Made by a program: the position numbers and the translations under genes. Positions 7,213-17,906 of a stretch of 39,052 nucleotides of DNA are shown one piece after another. Origin of the DNA: a virus; the IMG/VR virus record IMGVR_UViG_3300013101_000030, positions 1-39,052 of that record. The stretch is one strand, 5' to 3'. A model generated the notes under the pieces. It searched no databases. It was not told the DNA's origin and worked only from the letters and a program-made list of their open reading frames with translations. Position 1 is the stretch's first letter; each line of letters starts with the position of its first letter.

Positions 7213-9344
7213 TGTCTAAGATAACACCTCTAATCGAGACATTCGTTGCCGGAGAGTTGTCGCCTCGGTTCCATGCGCAGTCTAGTATTGTAGCCACTCA
7301 TAAGGGTTTGAATACCTGTGAGAACTTCATTACCACGTCTCACGGTCCTGCTAGACGCCGGGGCGGCCTCCAATATATTCGAACGGTGCCGGCTGAGAGT
7401 AGTGATGAGCAGATCCCGTACGGTCAAATCTTCCCCTTCACTGTATCACAGACTAACTCATTCATAGTCACTGTAGCGAATGATGGGTTCCTGCGCGTGA
7501 ATACAATCGGCGGTGAGGCTCTAGATGCTAGTACTGTTATCAATGTTAACCCCGATTTCACGCAAGACAATCTTGGCTATGTTTATAATATCTCAGGTAC
7601 GTCTGTCGTTACGTTCCCAGAAGATACTGTTCAACTCAGGCCATCTGGTGGTGGTGAAGCCCGCATCAGGCAGTTTACAAACACCCCTGATCAAGGTGTA
7701 GAACATACTCTTCGACTCACAATGCCATTTAATACCAAGGGCCGTATTCGAATTGAGATTGGTGGTGATAACCATGGCGATATCATGGACTTTACAACCA
7801 CGGGTCAACTATTGATCGAGCGAACTTTTATTCCAAACTGGCCAAGCGTCAACGTGAGGATAACCGCCCTTACTCAAGACAATTGGATTGTGTTCGACCG
7901 CTGGGAGCTTACAACTACTTCTACTGAGGCTTTTATTACATTCCCACACGATTGGTCAACGGATACAGATATCCGGGAAATCCAAGTTGCCATGCCCGCG
8001 AGCGACCAAGGTGACATCGAACCAACTATCCTTTACATGGTATCACCCCGCATCCCGCCCCATAAATTGACCTACGATAGAGTCAATCGAATATGGTCCT
8101 TTGGATTAGTTAACTTTGTGGGTACACCGCCAAGATGGGAACTTGAGAATTGGCCAGGCGTCATCGGGTTCTATCAAGGACGAATGTGGTTAGCAGCAAC
8201 ACCAGACCAACCCGAGTCTTTTTGGGGTAGTGCGTCTGGTGAGTTTGAGGACTTCACCCCGGGTGGGACAGAAGCAGACGATCAAGTAGCATTCGGCCTA
8301 GACCATCGCGGTCGCATTGAATGGCTTGTTGGCTCTAAGAACCTGTTGATCGGGACTGAGAACGCCGAGTTCATCGCGACGTCAGAGTCGGGTGTTATCA
8401 AGGCCGGTGATATTCAAGTTACCCACCAGAGCTCATTTGGGTCTGCCAGTGCAATGGCTGAACAGGTGGGTAATCAAATAATGTATATTTCTGCTGACGG
8501 TCGTAAGATCCGCGAAATGGGTTTTCAATGGACCGACGAAGGTTACGTATCCCGAGACCTCACATTCATCGCCGAGCACTTGACTGGCGGTGTTGGTGAT
8601 AACAAGCGGCTGGTAGATATTGCCTGGGTACAGAACCCCGATAATTTACTCTGGGGTCTACTGGCTGACGGTACTTTGATTTGCGCGACGTATGAGCGAT
8701 CCTATGAAATTATCGGCTGGCATCGTCACCACACACCCGGCGATGTTCTCTCAATTGCTGTGGTTGAAAGTTATGGCGAGTCAAAGCTGTGGGTACTTAC
8801 CCGTAGGAACAATATCCTATATCTTGAAACCATCGTTGAGGGTATCTTCCAAGATAGTTTTAAACTCATCGATAATGAAGAGTCTCCTAGCGCTTCTATC
8901 AGTGTCCCACATCTAGCCTTTGAGTCCGTCCAGGTCATCGCCGATGGTGCAGTACACCAGAACATTACCTTAGACTCTAACGGTGATGGCATACTGGACG
9001 CTCCGGCTGATATTGTGATTGTTGGCTTGTTCTATGACAACCACCTTAAAACACTGCCGCTCGATGTAGGTTCTCAAACTGGCTCTGGTCGAGCTTACTC
9101 GAAGGGCTGGAGTAGCGTGTATACCTATCTCATTGATAGCCACTTACCGCTGTTGAACGGTGAACGCTCGCCCGACCGTACACCTGCTACGCCGATGGAT
9201 ACCGCTGAACCTCGAGTCACTGGTTTTATACGGATGACTGAGTTAGGTTATGATGAGAAAGCTCAACTTGATGTATCACAGGACCTGCCTCTTAGCTGCG
9301 TTGTTGGCGGTTTCTTCGGCGAACTAGACCAAGGGATACTGTAA
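7212..9344 (+). CDS. Tail tubular protein B (T7 gp12-like nozzle)
   Basis: 710 residues, near the 794 of T7 gp12. The N-terminus (ETFVAGELSPRFHAQSS...GPARRRGGLQYI) is the signature of podovirus tail tubular protein B, with the usual GELSP motif near residue 13 and the RRRGG motif near residue 48. The remainder is beta-rich with WD-type blades, e.g. ...GFYQGRMWLAATPDQPESFW at about residues 318-337. It forms the hexameric nozzle carrying the fibres. It is coupled to its neighbours by overlapping start/stop codons. Confidence 0.92.
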   Translation: MSKITPLIETFVAGELSPRFHAQSSIVATHKGLNTCENFITTSHGPARRRGGLQYIRTVPAESSDEQIPYGQIFPFTVSQTNSFIVTVANDGFLRVNTIGGEALDASTVINVNPDFTQDNLGYVYNISGTSVVTFPEDTVQLRPSGGGEARIRQFTNTPDQGVEHTLRLTMPFNTKGRIRIEIGGDNHGDIMDFTTTGQLLIERTFIPNWPSVNVRITALTQDNWIVFDRWELTTTSTEAFITFPHDWSTDTDIREIQVAMPASDQGDIEPTILYMVSPRIPPHKLTYDRVNRIWSFGLVNFVGTPPRWELENWPGVIGFYQGRMWLAATPDQPESFWGSASGEFEDFTPGGTEADDQVAFGLDHRGRIEWLVGSKNLLIGTENAEFIATSESGVIKAGDIQVTHQSSFGSASAMAEQVGNQIMYISADGRKIREMGFQWTDEGYVSRDLTFIAEHLTGGVGDNKRLVDIAWVQNPDNLLWGLLADGTLICATYERSYEIIGWHRHHTPGDVLSIAVVESYGESKLWVLTRRNNILYLETIVEGIFQDSFKLIDNEESPSASISVPHLAFESVQVIADGAVHQNITLDSNGDGILDAPADIVIVGLFYDNHLKTLPLDVGSQTGSGRAYSKGWSSVYTYLIDSHLPLLNGERSPDRTPATPMDTAEPRVTGFIRMTELGYDEKAQLDVSQDLPLSCVVGGFFGELDQGIL

Positions 9345-9757
9345 TGATCAGAGCATATGAGCCAGGTGATTATGACTACGTCTCCAAATATCAGCCTATA
9401 GGCAATTTTGAAGATTTGTTGAATGATGGTTCCCACGTTCGAACGATTGAGCATGACGACACAGTACTGTCTGTCGCAGGTGTCTCAGTTATGTGGGACG
9501 GCGTTGGCCAGCTTTGGTCGATGCAAACCAAGTATGCCCCGGACCATTCGATGACTGTGGTTCGTGATACTCGAGAGTTGATTGCTCAGGCTTTTACCCA
9601 GCTGGAGCTTCATCGAGTTCAGACCACCGTACGCGCTGATGATCCTCACCTTCAGAAGTGGATACGGCTGGTTGGGCTATCAGTCGAAGGTGTATTAACT
9701 GCAGCGGCGTCTGATAGAACAGACCTATTAATGTACATGAAACTAAGAGGAGACTGA
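9344..9757 (+). CDS. Internal virion protein A-like (T7 gp13-like, GNAT-type fold)
   Basis: 137 residues, almost the length of T7 gp13 (138), and in the same place between nozzle and gp14-like genes. The layout MIRAYEPGDYDYV... with a central strand pair and HRVQTTVRADDPHLQKWIRLVG resembles GNAT acetyltransferase folds, as many gp13-type proteins do. In T7, gp13 is needed for proper internal-core assembly. Whether it has any acetyltransferase activity is not visible; no clear acetyl-CoA loop is seen. Confidence 0.75.
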   Translation: MIRAYEPGDYDYVSKYQPIGNFEDLLNDGSHVRTIEHDDTVLSVAGVSVMWDGVGQLWSMQTKYAPDHSMTVVRDTRELIAQAFTQLELHRVQTTVRADDPHLQKWIRLVGLSVEGVLTAAASDRTDLLMYMKLRGD

Positions 9758-9758
9758 G

Positions 9759-10304
9759 ATGGGATTGGAAATAATCATACCAGCTATTCTATCGATAGCG
9801 TCAGCAGGCGTAGCTTACAAAGGTCAGAAGGATGCAGCAGATGCCCAGGAGGATGCGGCAAAAAAGCAAGATCAGGCAGCAGCAGAGCAGAGGGCGGCAG
9901 CAGCAGAGCAAGAACGCCTTGCCACGGAAAATGCAGCCCTCGAGCAGCAGCAAGTCGATGAAGAGGCCCGGCGACTCTCAGCTCAACAAGATACCCTAAA
10001 CTCCGAACTTCGAGCTAGGGCAGCAGCCTCCGGTGTCAAACTAAGCGGGTCTACGTTTAATTACCTGAAGGACTTCGAAACAGAACAAGCCAGTCAATTG
10101 AACTGGCTCAAAGAGTCAGGCGCCAGTCGCGCACAATTCATCGAAGCGCAAGGTCAAACACAGGCCGCCCTTACACGGGCCGGATCATCAAGTACATCGG
10201 CTGCCGCTGACGGTACTCGTGCCGGTGCATCTCGATCTATGGCTGGTGCTGTTGGCTCACTAATCGGTGGCGCTGAAGAGCAGTATAACATCTGGAAGAC
10301 CTAA
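9759..10304 (+). CDS. Internal virion protein B (T7 gp14-like)
   Basis: 181 residues. A hydrophobic N-terminal segment (IIIPAILSIASAGVAYKG, residues 4-21) is followed by a long Ala/Gln/Glu coiled coil (about 25-80) and a Gly/Ser/Ala-rich end. This matches T7 gp14 (196 residues), an ejected protein that inserts in the outer membrane to start the DNA channel. The position as second of the four core genes agrees. The ribosome-binding site is AGAGGAG. Confidence 0.82.
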   Translation: MGLEIIIPAILSIASAGVAYKGQKDAADAQEDAAKKQDQAAAEQRAAAAEQERLATENAALEQQQVDEEARRLSAQQDTLNSELRARAAASGVKLSGSTFNYLKDFETEQASQLNWLKESGASRAQFIEAQGQTQAALTRAGSSSTSAAADGTRAGASRSMAGAVGSLIGGAEEQYNIWKT

Positions 10305-10305
10305 A

Positions 10306-12003
10306 ATGAAACTGAATGATATCACGTATGGACCCGTTCAAAGCTTTGGCCGTCATGATATTGCCGGCATTGGGGCTGTTGCTCGGGCCAATGCCGCAGC
10401 TGCTGGTGCGCATGCCGGCGCTGCTGGTGCTGAAGCCGCTGCAGCTAATGCGTGGGGTAATGTTGCCCGACGGATAGGCTCCACCGCTGTTCAAATTTCT
10501 CAAGATTGGCAGGATCGTGAAGATCGAGAGTCGCTGGAACGGGCTACATATGAGATAACTAAAGCAGAGGCCGAATGGCGTTCTGCACATAGCGATAAAA
10601 GGTATTACTCCTCGACTGAGGTTCAAGGCCTTCAGGGTGTTCGCCTGACGGATCAAATAGCCCAGCCTGATGGCACTGTCATCGAAATTGCACGCGAGGA
10701 TATTCCCGCGCACGAAGTACAGCCCTCTCTATATCGAAACCACATGGACTCAGCTATTCAGGCACAAGCCCTTACTATCCAGACTGAAGATGTTCGAGAT
10801 CGATGGACTCTAAAAATGAGCGGCATGGCCGTTACGAACTGGGCTCGTCGCGAGGAGGCTGCCGCGGGTCAACAACAACAGGCTATCCGGTTCGAGCAAA
10901 ACTTTCGTATCCAAGAGTCCACACGAAATGGCCAGTACGATATTGCTCGCGAACTAGCCAATAATTATTCTGGGTCTGTAGCCGAGCGCGATAAAATTAG
11001 ACTGGGCATTGACATTCAGGAAGAGAAGGACTCATACACATATGCTGTGTCGTCGGGTAGCGAAGAAGTAATTGAACATTCGATTGATCGATTAATTACT
11101 AACTCTGCCAATTCTTACCTATCCCCCGTGGAACAGACATCCGTATTAAACAGTTTAAATGTGGCCGCTAGCCAGATCGAGGCCGGTAAGAAAGAAGCTC
11201 TCCGAGTAAGCGAGGATGAGTGGGCCAAGGATGGAGATACGTTAATTGCCGAAGGTGGACTTACCCATGAGTGGCTCTATGCTAATCGACACAACCTAAG
11301 CCAGACGGATTTTAGACACTTCGCTAACTATGTAGATCGCCAATCAAACGGCGGTGGCACAACAAAAACCTGGGAGACGCCTGAGGCGAAAATTGTCTAC
11401 ATGGATTTATGGGACGATGCCATGGCTGGCGAGCTTGACGTACCGACGAGAGCACGAGCCGCCTTTTTAGGGGGTCAAGTTACTAAATCCGCCTATGATC
11501 AAATTCTTGCCCGTCAGACTGAGGCTCTTGATGAGGATACCACTAGCCCGTATCTGTCAACCTATAAGCGCGGCGAGAAATATTTGTCGGTTGCGCTTAA
11601 GCCCAATGACCTTAATCCGAAGGCTGGCGCCCACCAACGCCAAGCAGCCGCAATGGAAGAATGGCGTAATTGGGCAGAGTCTCCTGAAGGTCAAGGGGCT
11701 GATCAAGCGACAGCTCAACTCAAGTATGAGCAAATCGGCAAAGACTATAATTACTTAAATACAGAAGAGTTTCTGTTTACTTGGCCTAAGCCAACCTACC
11801 TTGTTGGCGGTAGGGGCGACCTTAGGAATGTTGAAGTTATCGATGCCACAGAGGCTAACACTATGGCTGCCTTCATGGCTAAACACGAAGATAACTTACA
11901 GGCCGTGGTGAATGACCCTGAATTTATCCGGCAAGTAAATTTACTCCAGGCCTATCGCAAGAATATCGAGAAGAGCCTTATGCTCGAGAGAGGTGAAGAA
12001 TAA
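10306..12003 (+). CDS. Internal virion protein C (T7 gp15-like)
   Basis: 565 residues from the ATG at 10306, one base after the previous stop codon. The start follows no strong ribosome-binding site, suggesting coupling. N-terminal Ala/Gly-rich helix (AAGAHAGAAGAEAAAANAWG), then long helical repeats as in the ejected gp15 hub protein, which builds the periplasmic part of the ejection channel. T7 gp15 is 747 residues, so this is a shorter version. Identification is mainly from gene order and helical character. It couples to the next gene through TAATG. Confidence 0.75.
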   Translation: MKLNDITYGPVQSFGRHDIAGIGAVARANAAAAGAHAGAAGAEAAAANAWGNVARRIGSTAVQISQDWQDREDRESLERATYEITKAEAEWRSAHSDKRYYSSTEVQGLQGVRLTDQIAQPDGTVIEIAREDIPAHEVQPSLYRNHMDSAIQAQALTIQTEDVRDRWTLKMSGMAVTNWARREEAAAGQQQQAIRFEQNFRIQESTRNGQYDIARELANNYSGSVAERDKIRLGIDIQEEKDSYTYAVSSGSEEVIEHSIDRLITNSANSYLSPVEQTSVLNSLNVAASQIEAGKKEALRVSEDEWAKDGDTLIAEGGLTHEWLYANRHNLSQTDFRHFANYVDRQSNGGGTTKTWETPEAKIVYMDLWDDAMAGELDVPTRARAAFLGGQVTKSAYDQILARQTEALDEDTTSPYLSTYKRGEKYLSVALKPNDLNPKAGAHQRQAAAMEEWRNWAESPEGQGADQATAQLKYEQIGKDYNYLNTEEFLFTWPKPTYLVGGRGDLRNVEVIDATEANTMAAFMAKHEDNLQAVVNDPEFIRQVNLLQAYRKNIEKSLMLERGEE

Positions 12004-15000
12004 TGCCTGTTGAACTTAATATCCCCTACCGGCCACCAGCGAACGACGCTGACCTAAGCTATGTGGAAAATCTAAAGAAGATCGAGCAAGACGAGGCGAT
12101 GAAAGGCTTCATGACTCGAAACATACCTCAGGAGCAACCACAGGCGGATGGCGAGGTAGCTGCTGTCGCCCCGACTGATACTCCACCGTCAGAGTTGCCC
12201 AGCTCTGGTGCGGACACGGTTGCTTCTGAGGCCCCTGACGGTAACCTGCTAACGAAGGCTGGTGATGTTGCAGCCGACGTTGGTGAAGGCATTATTGAGT
12301 TACCGCGACAGACTATAGGCGGTATGTTTGATGCTAGTAAGGAAGCTCTCAAAACTTTTCAAGACCTTGACAATTGGCTTAATGAGAACGTCATTGACAC
12401 CCGCCTCCCGGTTGTGGGAATACCGCTTGTTGATGACCTATTCCTCACAACAGCCGAAGCGATCCCCGAAATTGACGAAGCCCGAACCACAACGGGCGGC
12501 ATCATCCGCGGAGTTTCGCAATTTCTCACAGGTTTCAAAGGTGTGGATAAAGTACTTAAGATGCCTGCTGCCGCCGGTAAGTTAGGTATCTTTGCTCAGG
12601 CTTCGCTTAAGGGCGCAGTCGCGGATATGACTGTGTTTGACCCCGCTGAAGATAACCTAGCGAATTTAATTGAGCAATTTCCGGAGCTTCAAAACCCGGT
12701 GACCGAATTCTTATCAGCTGACCCCAATGACGGTCAGGCAAGTAATCGATTGAAAAAAGCTCTTGAAGGTCTCATGCTTGGCGGTGTCACCGAAGGTTTC
12801 ACGATGGGTCTGAAGACGCTGCGTCGGGTGCGTATTGCCAGAAAAGCTCAGAAGGCTGAAGTTGAAATTAAACACACAGTCGAAGGCGATGCAGTAATCG
12901 AGGAGATTGCCGAAGGCCGGCGCATGAAATTAGAAGACCAAATGGGCGGTGCTCCAGACGGTCCCCGATACACCGTCGATGATAGCGGTGAGGTAATGAT
13001 CAATTTTAATCGGATCAACAGCCCAGAAGATGTCAAAGAGATAATGCAAATGTTAGCCAATAAGTCGAAGAGTGAGATCGACCAGGCTCGCAGGGGTAAG
13101 CAAACCTTTCAAGAGATTGAATTAAACGCCGCGCAGATCGACGCATGGGATACGCTTAATGCTCGACGCCACGGTCAACCCCTCAACGCTGAAGAAACTC
13201 TCGCGGCACGACAACTGTGGGCAACCACCAGTATGGAAGTCCGGAACTCTGCAGATGAATACTTGAGGTATCGTACACCAGAGGCCATGTATAAACTCCA
13301 CAAGATGCTGGCTGTTCACCAGACAGTGCAGACTGAGGTACTAGCCGCCAGGACAGAAACCGCTCGTGCGCTCGCGCAATGGCGTATCCCCGTCGGCATG
13401 GGCCTCGAGTTCGATAAGAACATTGAAGCTTTGATAGACATGCGCAATCCCCGCGTAACCAAGGATATTGCTGAACGAGTCGTTGGCCTATCGGAAGCTG
13501 GCTTGGAACGAGAACTTGACCACTTCGTTCGCGGGAGTGTCTGGGCAAGAACTGCTGACGCCGTTAGACAACTGTGGATTAATGCTCTTTTATCAGGGCC
13601 CTTCACCCACGTCAAGAACTTCACCTCGAATACCGCTGTATTATTTCAGCAGCTGGCTGAACGTCGAATTGCTGAGACGTATGCCCGCGCATTCGGGAAT
13701 AGTATTGACGACGTAGTTCAGGGTGAAACACTCCAAATGACCTATGGCATGGTCGAAGGCTTAAGAGACGCCTTCATAATTCGCAGTAAAGCCCTGAGGG
13801 CAATGAAGGCCTTCGCGGATCGTGCGGCTCATGGGGATTTCAAAGGTAGTAAAGCTAAATTTCTTGATGAGATCGATGAGGGCGACGTCGGGTCATTCTA
13901 CGCGTCAGTTGCTACCGGCGAGTCCCGCATGGGTCGATCCAAGGTTGAGGATGTACGGGCGGGTTCACTATCGGGTGAAGCTTTAAGTCCTACGCCCGGA
14001 TCTATGGTCGACCGTACCGCGCAGTCACTGGGCATTGGTAGAGACTCACCAGTCGGCCGATCACTTGGCTACCTCATGGATGGTGTTGATCTTACTACTC
14101 GTGTTCCAGGCAGCGCATTGAATGCCTCAGACTCCGTGTTTAAGACCATTAACTATCGAATGGCTGCTCGAGCCCTCAGTTTACGGCAGGCTACAAAAGA
14201 GATCAATCAGGGTCTTCTGCCCGCTGACGGTCTTACCAAACGGATGCAGGAATTGATGTCTAATGAGGATTGGCTTCGTAAGGCTGGTGCTGAGCATCAA
14301 GCGGCATACAACACGTTTACGAACGAGGCCGCTGATGTACCGATGGCTGTGGTACGAGGCCTTGGTAATATTCCCGTGCTTGGTAGGATCCTATTACCGT
14401 TCCGCCGGACGCCTATCAATCTGACGACTTATGCTTTTGAGCGTACACCTTTAGCACCGCTTGTGAAGACATGGCGTGACGATATACTCCGGGGAGGGGC
14501 TGACGCGCAAATTGCATCGGCACGTATCTCCCTTGGCACTGGTGTCCTTCTGTTAATGGCTGATCTCTCAATGAGTGGCATGATTACGGGCGGCGGTTCC
14601 ATTGACTCTGGTCGTCGATCATTAGCCCGTCGTAAAGGCGAACTTGACTATGCCATTAAAATTGAAGGCGATGATGGTGAAATCCGGTCGTTTAGCTACA
14701 AAGGTCTAGAACCTATTGCCACACCACTTGGCCTTGCCGCTGACCTGGTTCAAATACTTGAGGACATGAACCCAGACGACTACAACGATGTGGAGGTAGA
14801 ACAAGTTGTTGCCGCTACGGCTATTGCCATCGCCTCTCAGTTGGGGACTAAGTCATACCTCCAAGGCGTGTCTAGTTTCTTTGAGTCAATGTCTGATCCG
14901 AAACGGTATGGCGAGACCTATATCAAGCGACTGACGGCTTCTATCGTCCCGTCTATAGTAGGTCATGTTGCTCGCCAGGAAGACCCTTATGTTCGAGCAG

Positions 15001-15614
15001 CCTACGACATACAAGATACTCTCAGGGCTAAAATACCGGGCATGAGTCAAGGGTTACCCTATCAACGAGACCTATGGGGCCGTAAGATTAACCGGCAATC
15101 AGGCCTTGGCGATTGGTATGACGCACTTATCCCAGCCAAATCCAAGCAGTATAAAGCTGAGTCGATCGACCTGGAACTTGAACGACTAGAGTATTACCCC
15201 ACCAAGCCTAGCCGACGGATTAATTTTGAAGGTATTGATACCGCCATCGATCTGAGGAGATACCCAGAAGCCTATGATCGGTACCTTGAATTAGCGGGTA
15301 ATAAAATGACTACAGACATAAAAGGTATACCGATTGACATCCACACCAGGAAGGGGCTAAAAGGTACCCTTAATGACTTAGTTCGCGGTCGACACCCTGT
15401 AAGTGAGCTATATGATATGAGGACCGATCACGGTAAAGTTGAAGTGATTAAGAGTACTATTCGGAAGTTTCAAACCGCGGCAAAGATGCACCTACTCGAA
15501 GAATTCCCCGGTCTTCGAGAAGAGTATACAGAGAAACGTATGAAGGCTGCTCGAACCTATGAGTTTGAACCGAAGCCGTCGAAAGAAACTATCTTACCCA
15601 ATATCCGGTTCTAG
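12003..15614 (+). CDS. Internal virion protein D (T7 gp16-like)
   Basis: 1203 residues, the longest gene here, comparable to T7 gp16 (1318), the ejected protein that forms the inner-membrane end of the DNA channel. Unlike T7 gp16 there is no recognisable lytic transglycosylase domain at the N-terminus; instead the first 90 residues are Pro/Ala/Asp-rich and probably disordered. Later parts show long helices and amphipathic or hydrophobic stretches (for example LGTGVLLLMADLSMSGMITG near residue 840). The missing muralytic domain is notable because no other cell-wall-cleaving enzyme is visible in the genome. Confidence 0.8.
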   Translation: MPVELNIPYRPPANDADLSYVENLKKIEQDEAMKGFMTRNIPQEQPQADGEVAAVAPTDTPPSELPSSGADTVASEAPDGNLLTKAGDVAADVGEGIIELPRQTIGGMFDASKEALKTFQDLDNWLNENVIDTRLPVVGIPLVDDLFLTTAEAIPEIDEARTTTGGIIRGVSQFLTGFKGVDKVLKMPAAAGKLGIFAQASLKGAVADMTVFDPAEDNLANLIEQFPELQNPVTEFLSADPNDGQASNRLKKALEGLMLGGVTEGFTMGLKTLRRVRIARKAQKAEVEIKHTVEGDAVIEEIAEGRRMKLEDQMGGAPDGPRYTVDDSGEVMINFNRINSPEDVKEIMQMLANKSKSEIDQARRGKQTFQEIELNAAQIDAWDTLNARRHGQPLNAEETLAARQLWATTSMEVRNSADEYLRYRTPEAMYKLHKMLAVHQTVQTEVLAARTETARALAQWRIPVGMGLEFDKNIEALIDMRNPRVTKDIAERVVGLSEAGLERELDHFVRGSVWARTADAVRQLWINALLSGPFTHVKNFTSNTAVLFQQLAERRIAETYARAFGNSIDDVVQGETLQMTYGMVEGLRDAFIIRSKALRAMKAFADRAAHGDFKGSKAKFLDEIDEGDVGSFYASVATGESRMGRSKVEDVRAGSLSGEALSPTPGSMVDRTAQSLGIGRDSPVGRSLGYLMDGVDLTTRVPGSALNASDSVFKTINYRMAARALSLRQATKEINQGLLPADGLTKRMQELMSNEDWLRKAGAEHQAAYNTFTNEAADVPMAVVRGLGNIPVLGRILLPFRRTPINLTTYAFERTPLAPLVKTWRDDILRGGADAQIASARISLGTGVLLLMADLSMSGMITGGGSIDSGRRSLARRKGELDYAIKIEGDDGEIRSFSYKGLEPIATPLGLAADLVQILEDMNPDDYNDVEVEQVVAATAIAIASQLGTKSYLQGVSSFFESMSDPKRYGETYIKRLTASIVPSIVGHVARQEDPYVRAAYDIQDTLRAKIPGMSQGLPYQRDLWGRKINRQSGLGDWYDALIPAKSKQYKAESIDLELERLEYYPTKPSRRINFEGIDTAIDLRRYPEAYDRYLELAGNKMTTDIKGIPIDIHTRKGLKGTLNDLVRGRHPVSELYDMRTDHGKVEVIKSTIRKFQTAAKMHLLEEFPGLREEYTEKRMKAARTYEFEPKPSKETILPNIRF

Positions 15615-15623
15615 GAGGAAACC

Positions 15624-17897
15624 ATGACCGTTAATTCAACTCTAGTCAAAGAAGATTTTATCACCGACGGGATTGAGACTGATTTCTCATACAACATCCT
15701 GACCCCCGATGGGAGTGATCTTCAATTATATGAGAATGGAGAACTTACCTCAAAGACCTATACGGTCACTATCACGCCGTCGCCTGGTGTTGGTGGTCTA
15801 ATTCAGTTTACTCCTGATGCGCCCGATGCAGGTCAGCTCACTATTCTCCGAGTCTTGGATATCACGCAAGAAGCCTTATATAACCCATTCGACCCCTTCC
15901 CTGCGAAGACCCATGAGCGAGCGCTCGATCTGGGTACGATGGTCGACCAGCAATTGCAAGAACAACTCGACAGAGCCCTGCTCGTGCATGTTGGCGGTGA
16001 CCCCAATGTCGATTACACGCTACCGCCCTATGAGGCTGGTAAAGGTATTATGTGGACCGAGAATGACCCCAAAGGCTTAACCAACAGCAACGAGGGTCTT
16101 AACGATATCGTCCAGCAGGCGGAAACAGCACGAGACGCGTCAGTTGCTGCGGCTATCACTTCAGAAGATTGGTCTGACTTATCTAACCTGTGGGCCGAGG
16201 AAGCTGAAGATGTACCTGTAGCACCCGGCCAATTTTCCGCATTTCACTGGGCGAAGAAAGCCGAAGGATCAGCGACGTTAAGCCCAGTCAGTTCGGTGTT
16301 TACTCGGATTGGCGATGTTGTGGCTGTTGACGGCGATTATGACATTGACCTAATTGGCCGAGTTGATATCAATTCACCAACTGACGGTCACACCCTGGTC
16401 TATGATACGGGTGCTTTTGTCAACGAGTTTATGAGTGCTATTCTTGTTACTAACACCCCGTCGGGTGATATCTCGGCTACCGATGTTCAAGGTGCGATTG
16501 ATGAACTCGACACTAGTAAATCACCAGTCACCCACACCCATGTCCCGAGTGATGCAATTGCAGAACCGGTACCTACGGGTCTAACAGACGGTGGCGAGAT
16601 AACTCAAATACCTGCTAACTTCACTGAAGTCCACATTGATGGGGGTAGCGGGTTTATCATCAACGCGTATGATGACTATGAGAACGTCACGGTGACGCCG
16701 GTGTCGTGGCTTGCACAAGATGTGGCACTACTTAATCCGCTGACAGAAACCAGGTCACATTTCAGAGTTGACAACACTGGCACTATCTTGGTCCTTAACA
16801 CGCCGCCAACGCCTACGTCTGAGCGTACTACAATCCACTTAGGTCAGGCATGGCATGACCCGATTGGTAGTGCTGAACCTTTGATATTTAATAGTCCACA
16901 TAGGGCGGGGCTTGACGCTCACGGATTAATCGACCTGGTTGATTTTATTGGCCCGCTGACGCGCGGCTTTACCCCAGTACCTAACGCTGATCTTACCTTC
17001 GGCCATAGCGGCGGCGAATATTTCAGCCTGGGCATTAATCATCTCACTGACTCTTCAAACCCCAATGAGCTGGTCATACCGCCAATCGCCGCACTAGACT
17101 TCTATTACTTCACGGGCGACGGTACCATCCAAGGCACTTTAACAACTTTAGTCGATGCAGAGAACTATGACCCGGCGGGCGTAGGCCCCGCCCCCGAGTC
17201 TGTCCCCGGCGGTCCTAGTGTATCAACCATCCAATATTTCTTCGGTATTGTCCCCGGCATTGGCGGTATGCTATACGGTCAAAATACCTATGGCACACTT
17301 GAAGAAGCTAAGGACGAGGTGTTTAATGACCTTAGTAGCTTGGTTATACCGCAGGCATTACAGGACTCATTTGGCCCGCTATACGCAGTAGCTTCTATTA
17401 ACACCGCCACCGATCTTTCTGACCCCTTGCAAGCCAAGGTATTCAACCTCAATGCCGCCGCTGGTATTGGCGGTTCTGGCGGTGGTGGTACACCGGGCGC
17501 CGTCACTAGCGTCTTTGGTCGCATAGGTGACGTCGTAAGCGTCGCTGATGATTACAATGCGTCGTTGATCACGTTCGACCCCTCCAGCGTCGCAGGCGTC
17601 GCTACAAATGTGCAAGATAATCTCGAAGAACTTGATGCCGTGACCGTTGCGAACGCTGCGCAGATAGACACCAACACTGGGAACATCACTACAAACGCCA
17701 GTAACATTTTGACCAATGCCGGAGATATCACTGTTAACTCTAATGCTATTATAGCGCTTGATGCCGTTAAGGTTAACAGTGACCCCACTGTGGTCGACCC
17801 CGGAGCTGGCCAAGTGATCAATATGGTGCAGATATCTCAGGTCGACTATGACGGCCTTGTGCCTGACGTTAATACCTTATACCTCATCGATAGCTAA
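15624..17897 (+). CDS. Tail fibre protein with T7 gp17-like N-terminus
   Basis: 757 residues. Residues 1-120 match the T7-type tail fibre N-terminal domain that docks on the tail (DGIETDFSYNILTPDGSDLQ ... LDLGTMVDQQLQEQLDRALL). Two copies of a fibre repeat are visible: SSVFTRIGDVVAVDGDY at about 217 and TSVFGRIGDVVSVADDY at about 630, each followed by a VQ..ID/LEELD segment. The C-terminus has a short heptad-like Asn/Thr coiled coil (NTGNITTNASNILTNAGD) and ends in NTLYLIDS, a common phage tail motif. It should mediate host recognition as a trimer. The ribosome-binding site is TAGGAGG. Confidence 0.88.
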   Translation: MTVNSTLVKEDFITDGIETDFSYNILTPDGSDLQLYENGELTSKTYTVTITPSPGVGGLIQFTPDAPDAGQLTILRVLDITQEALYNPFDPFPAKTHERALDLGTMVDQQLQEQLDRALLVHVGGDPNVDYTLPPYEAGKGIMWTENDPKGLTNSNEGLNDIVQQAETARDASVAAAITSEDWSDLSNLWAEEAEDVPVAPGQFSAFHWAKKAEGSATLSPVSSVFTRIGDVVAVDGDYDIDLIGRVDINSPTDGHTLVYDTGAFVNEFMSAILVTNTPSGDISATDVQGAIDELDTSKSPVTHTHVPSDAIAEPVPTGLTDGGEITQIPANFTEVHIDGGSGFIINAYDDYENVTVTPVSWLAQDVALLNPLTETRSHFRVDNTGTILVLNTPPTPTSERTTIHLGQAWHDPIGSAEPLIFNSPHRAGLDAHGLIDLVDFIGPLTRGFTPVPNADLTFGHSGGEYFSLGINHLTDSSNPNELVIPPIAALDFYYFTGDGTIQGTLTTLVDAENYDPAGVGPAPESVPGGPSVSTIQYFFGIVPGIGGMLYGQNTYGTLEEAKDEVFNDLSSLVIPQALQDSFGPLYAVASINTATDLSDPLQAKVFNLNAAAGIGGSGGGGTPGAVTSVFGRIGDVVSVADDYNASLITFDPSSVAGVATNVQDNLEELDAVTVANAAQIDTNTGNITTNASNILTNAGDITVNSNAIIALDAVKVNSDPTVVDPGAGQVINMVQISQVDYDGLVPDVNTLYLIDS

Positions 17898-17906
17898 GGA
17901 GAGATT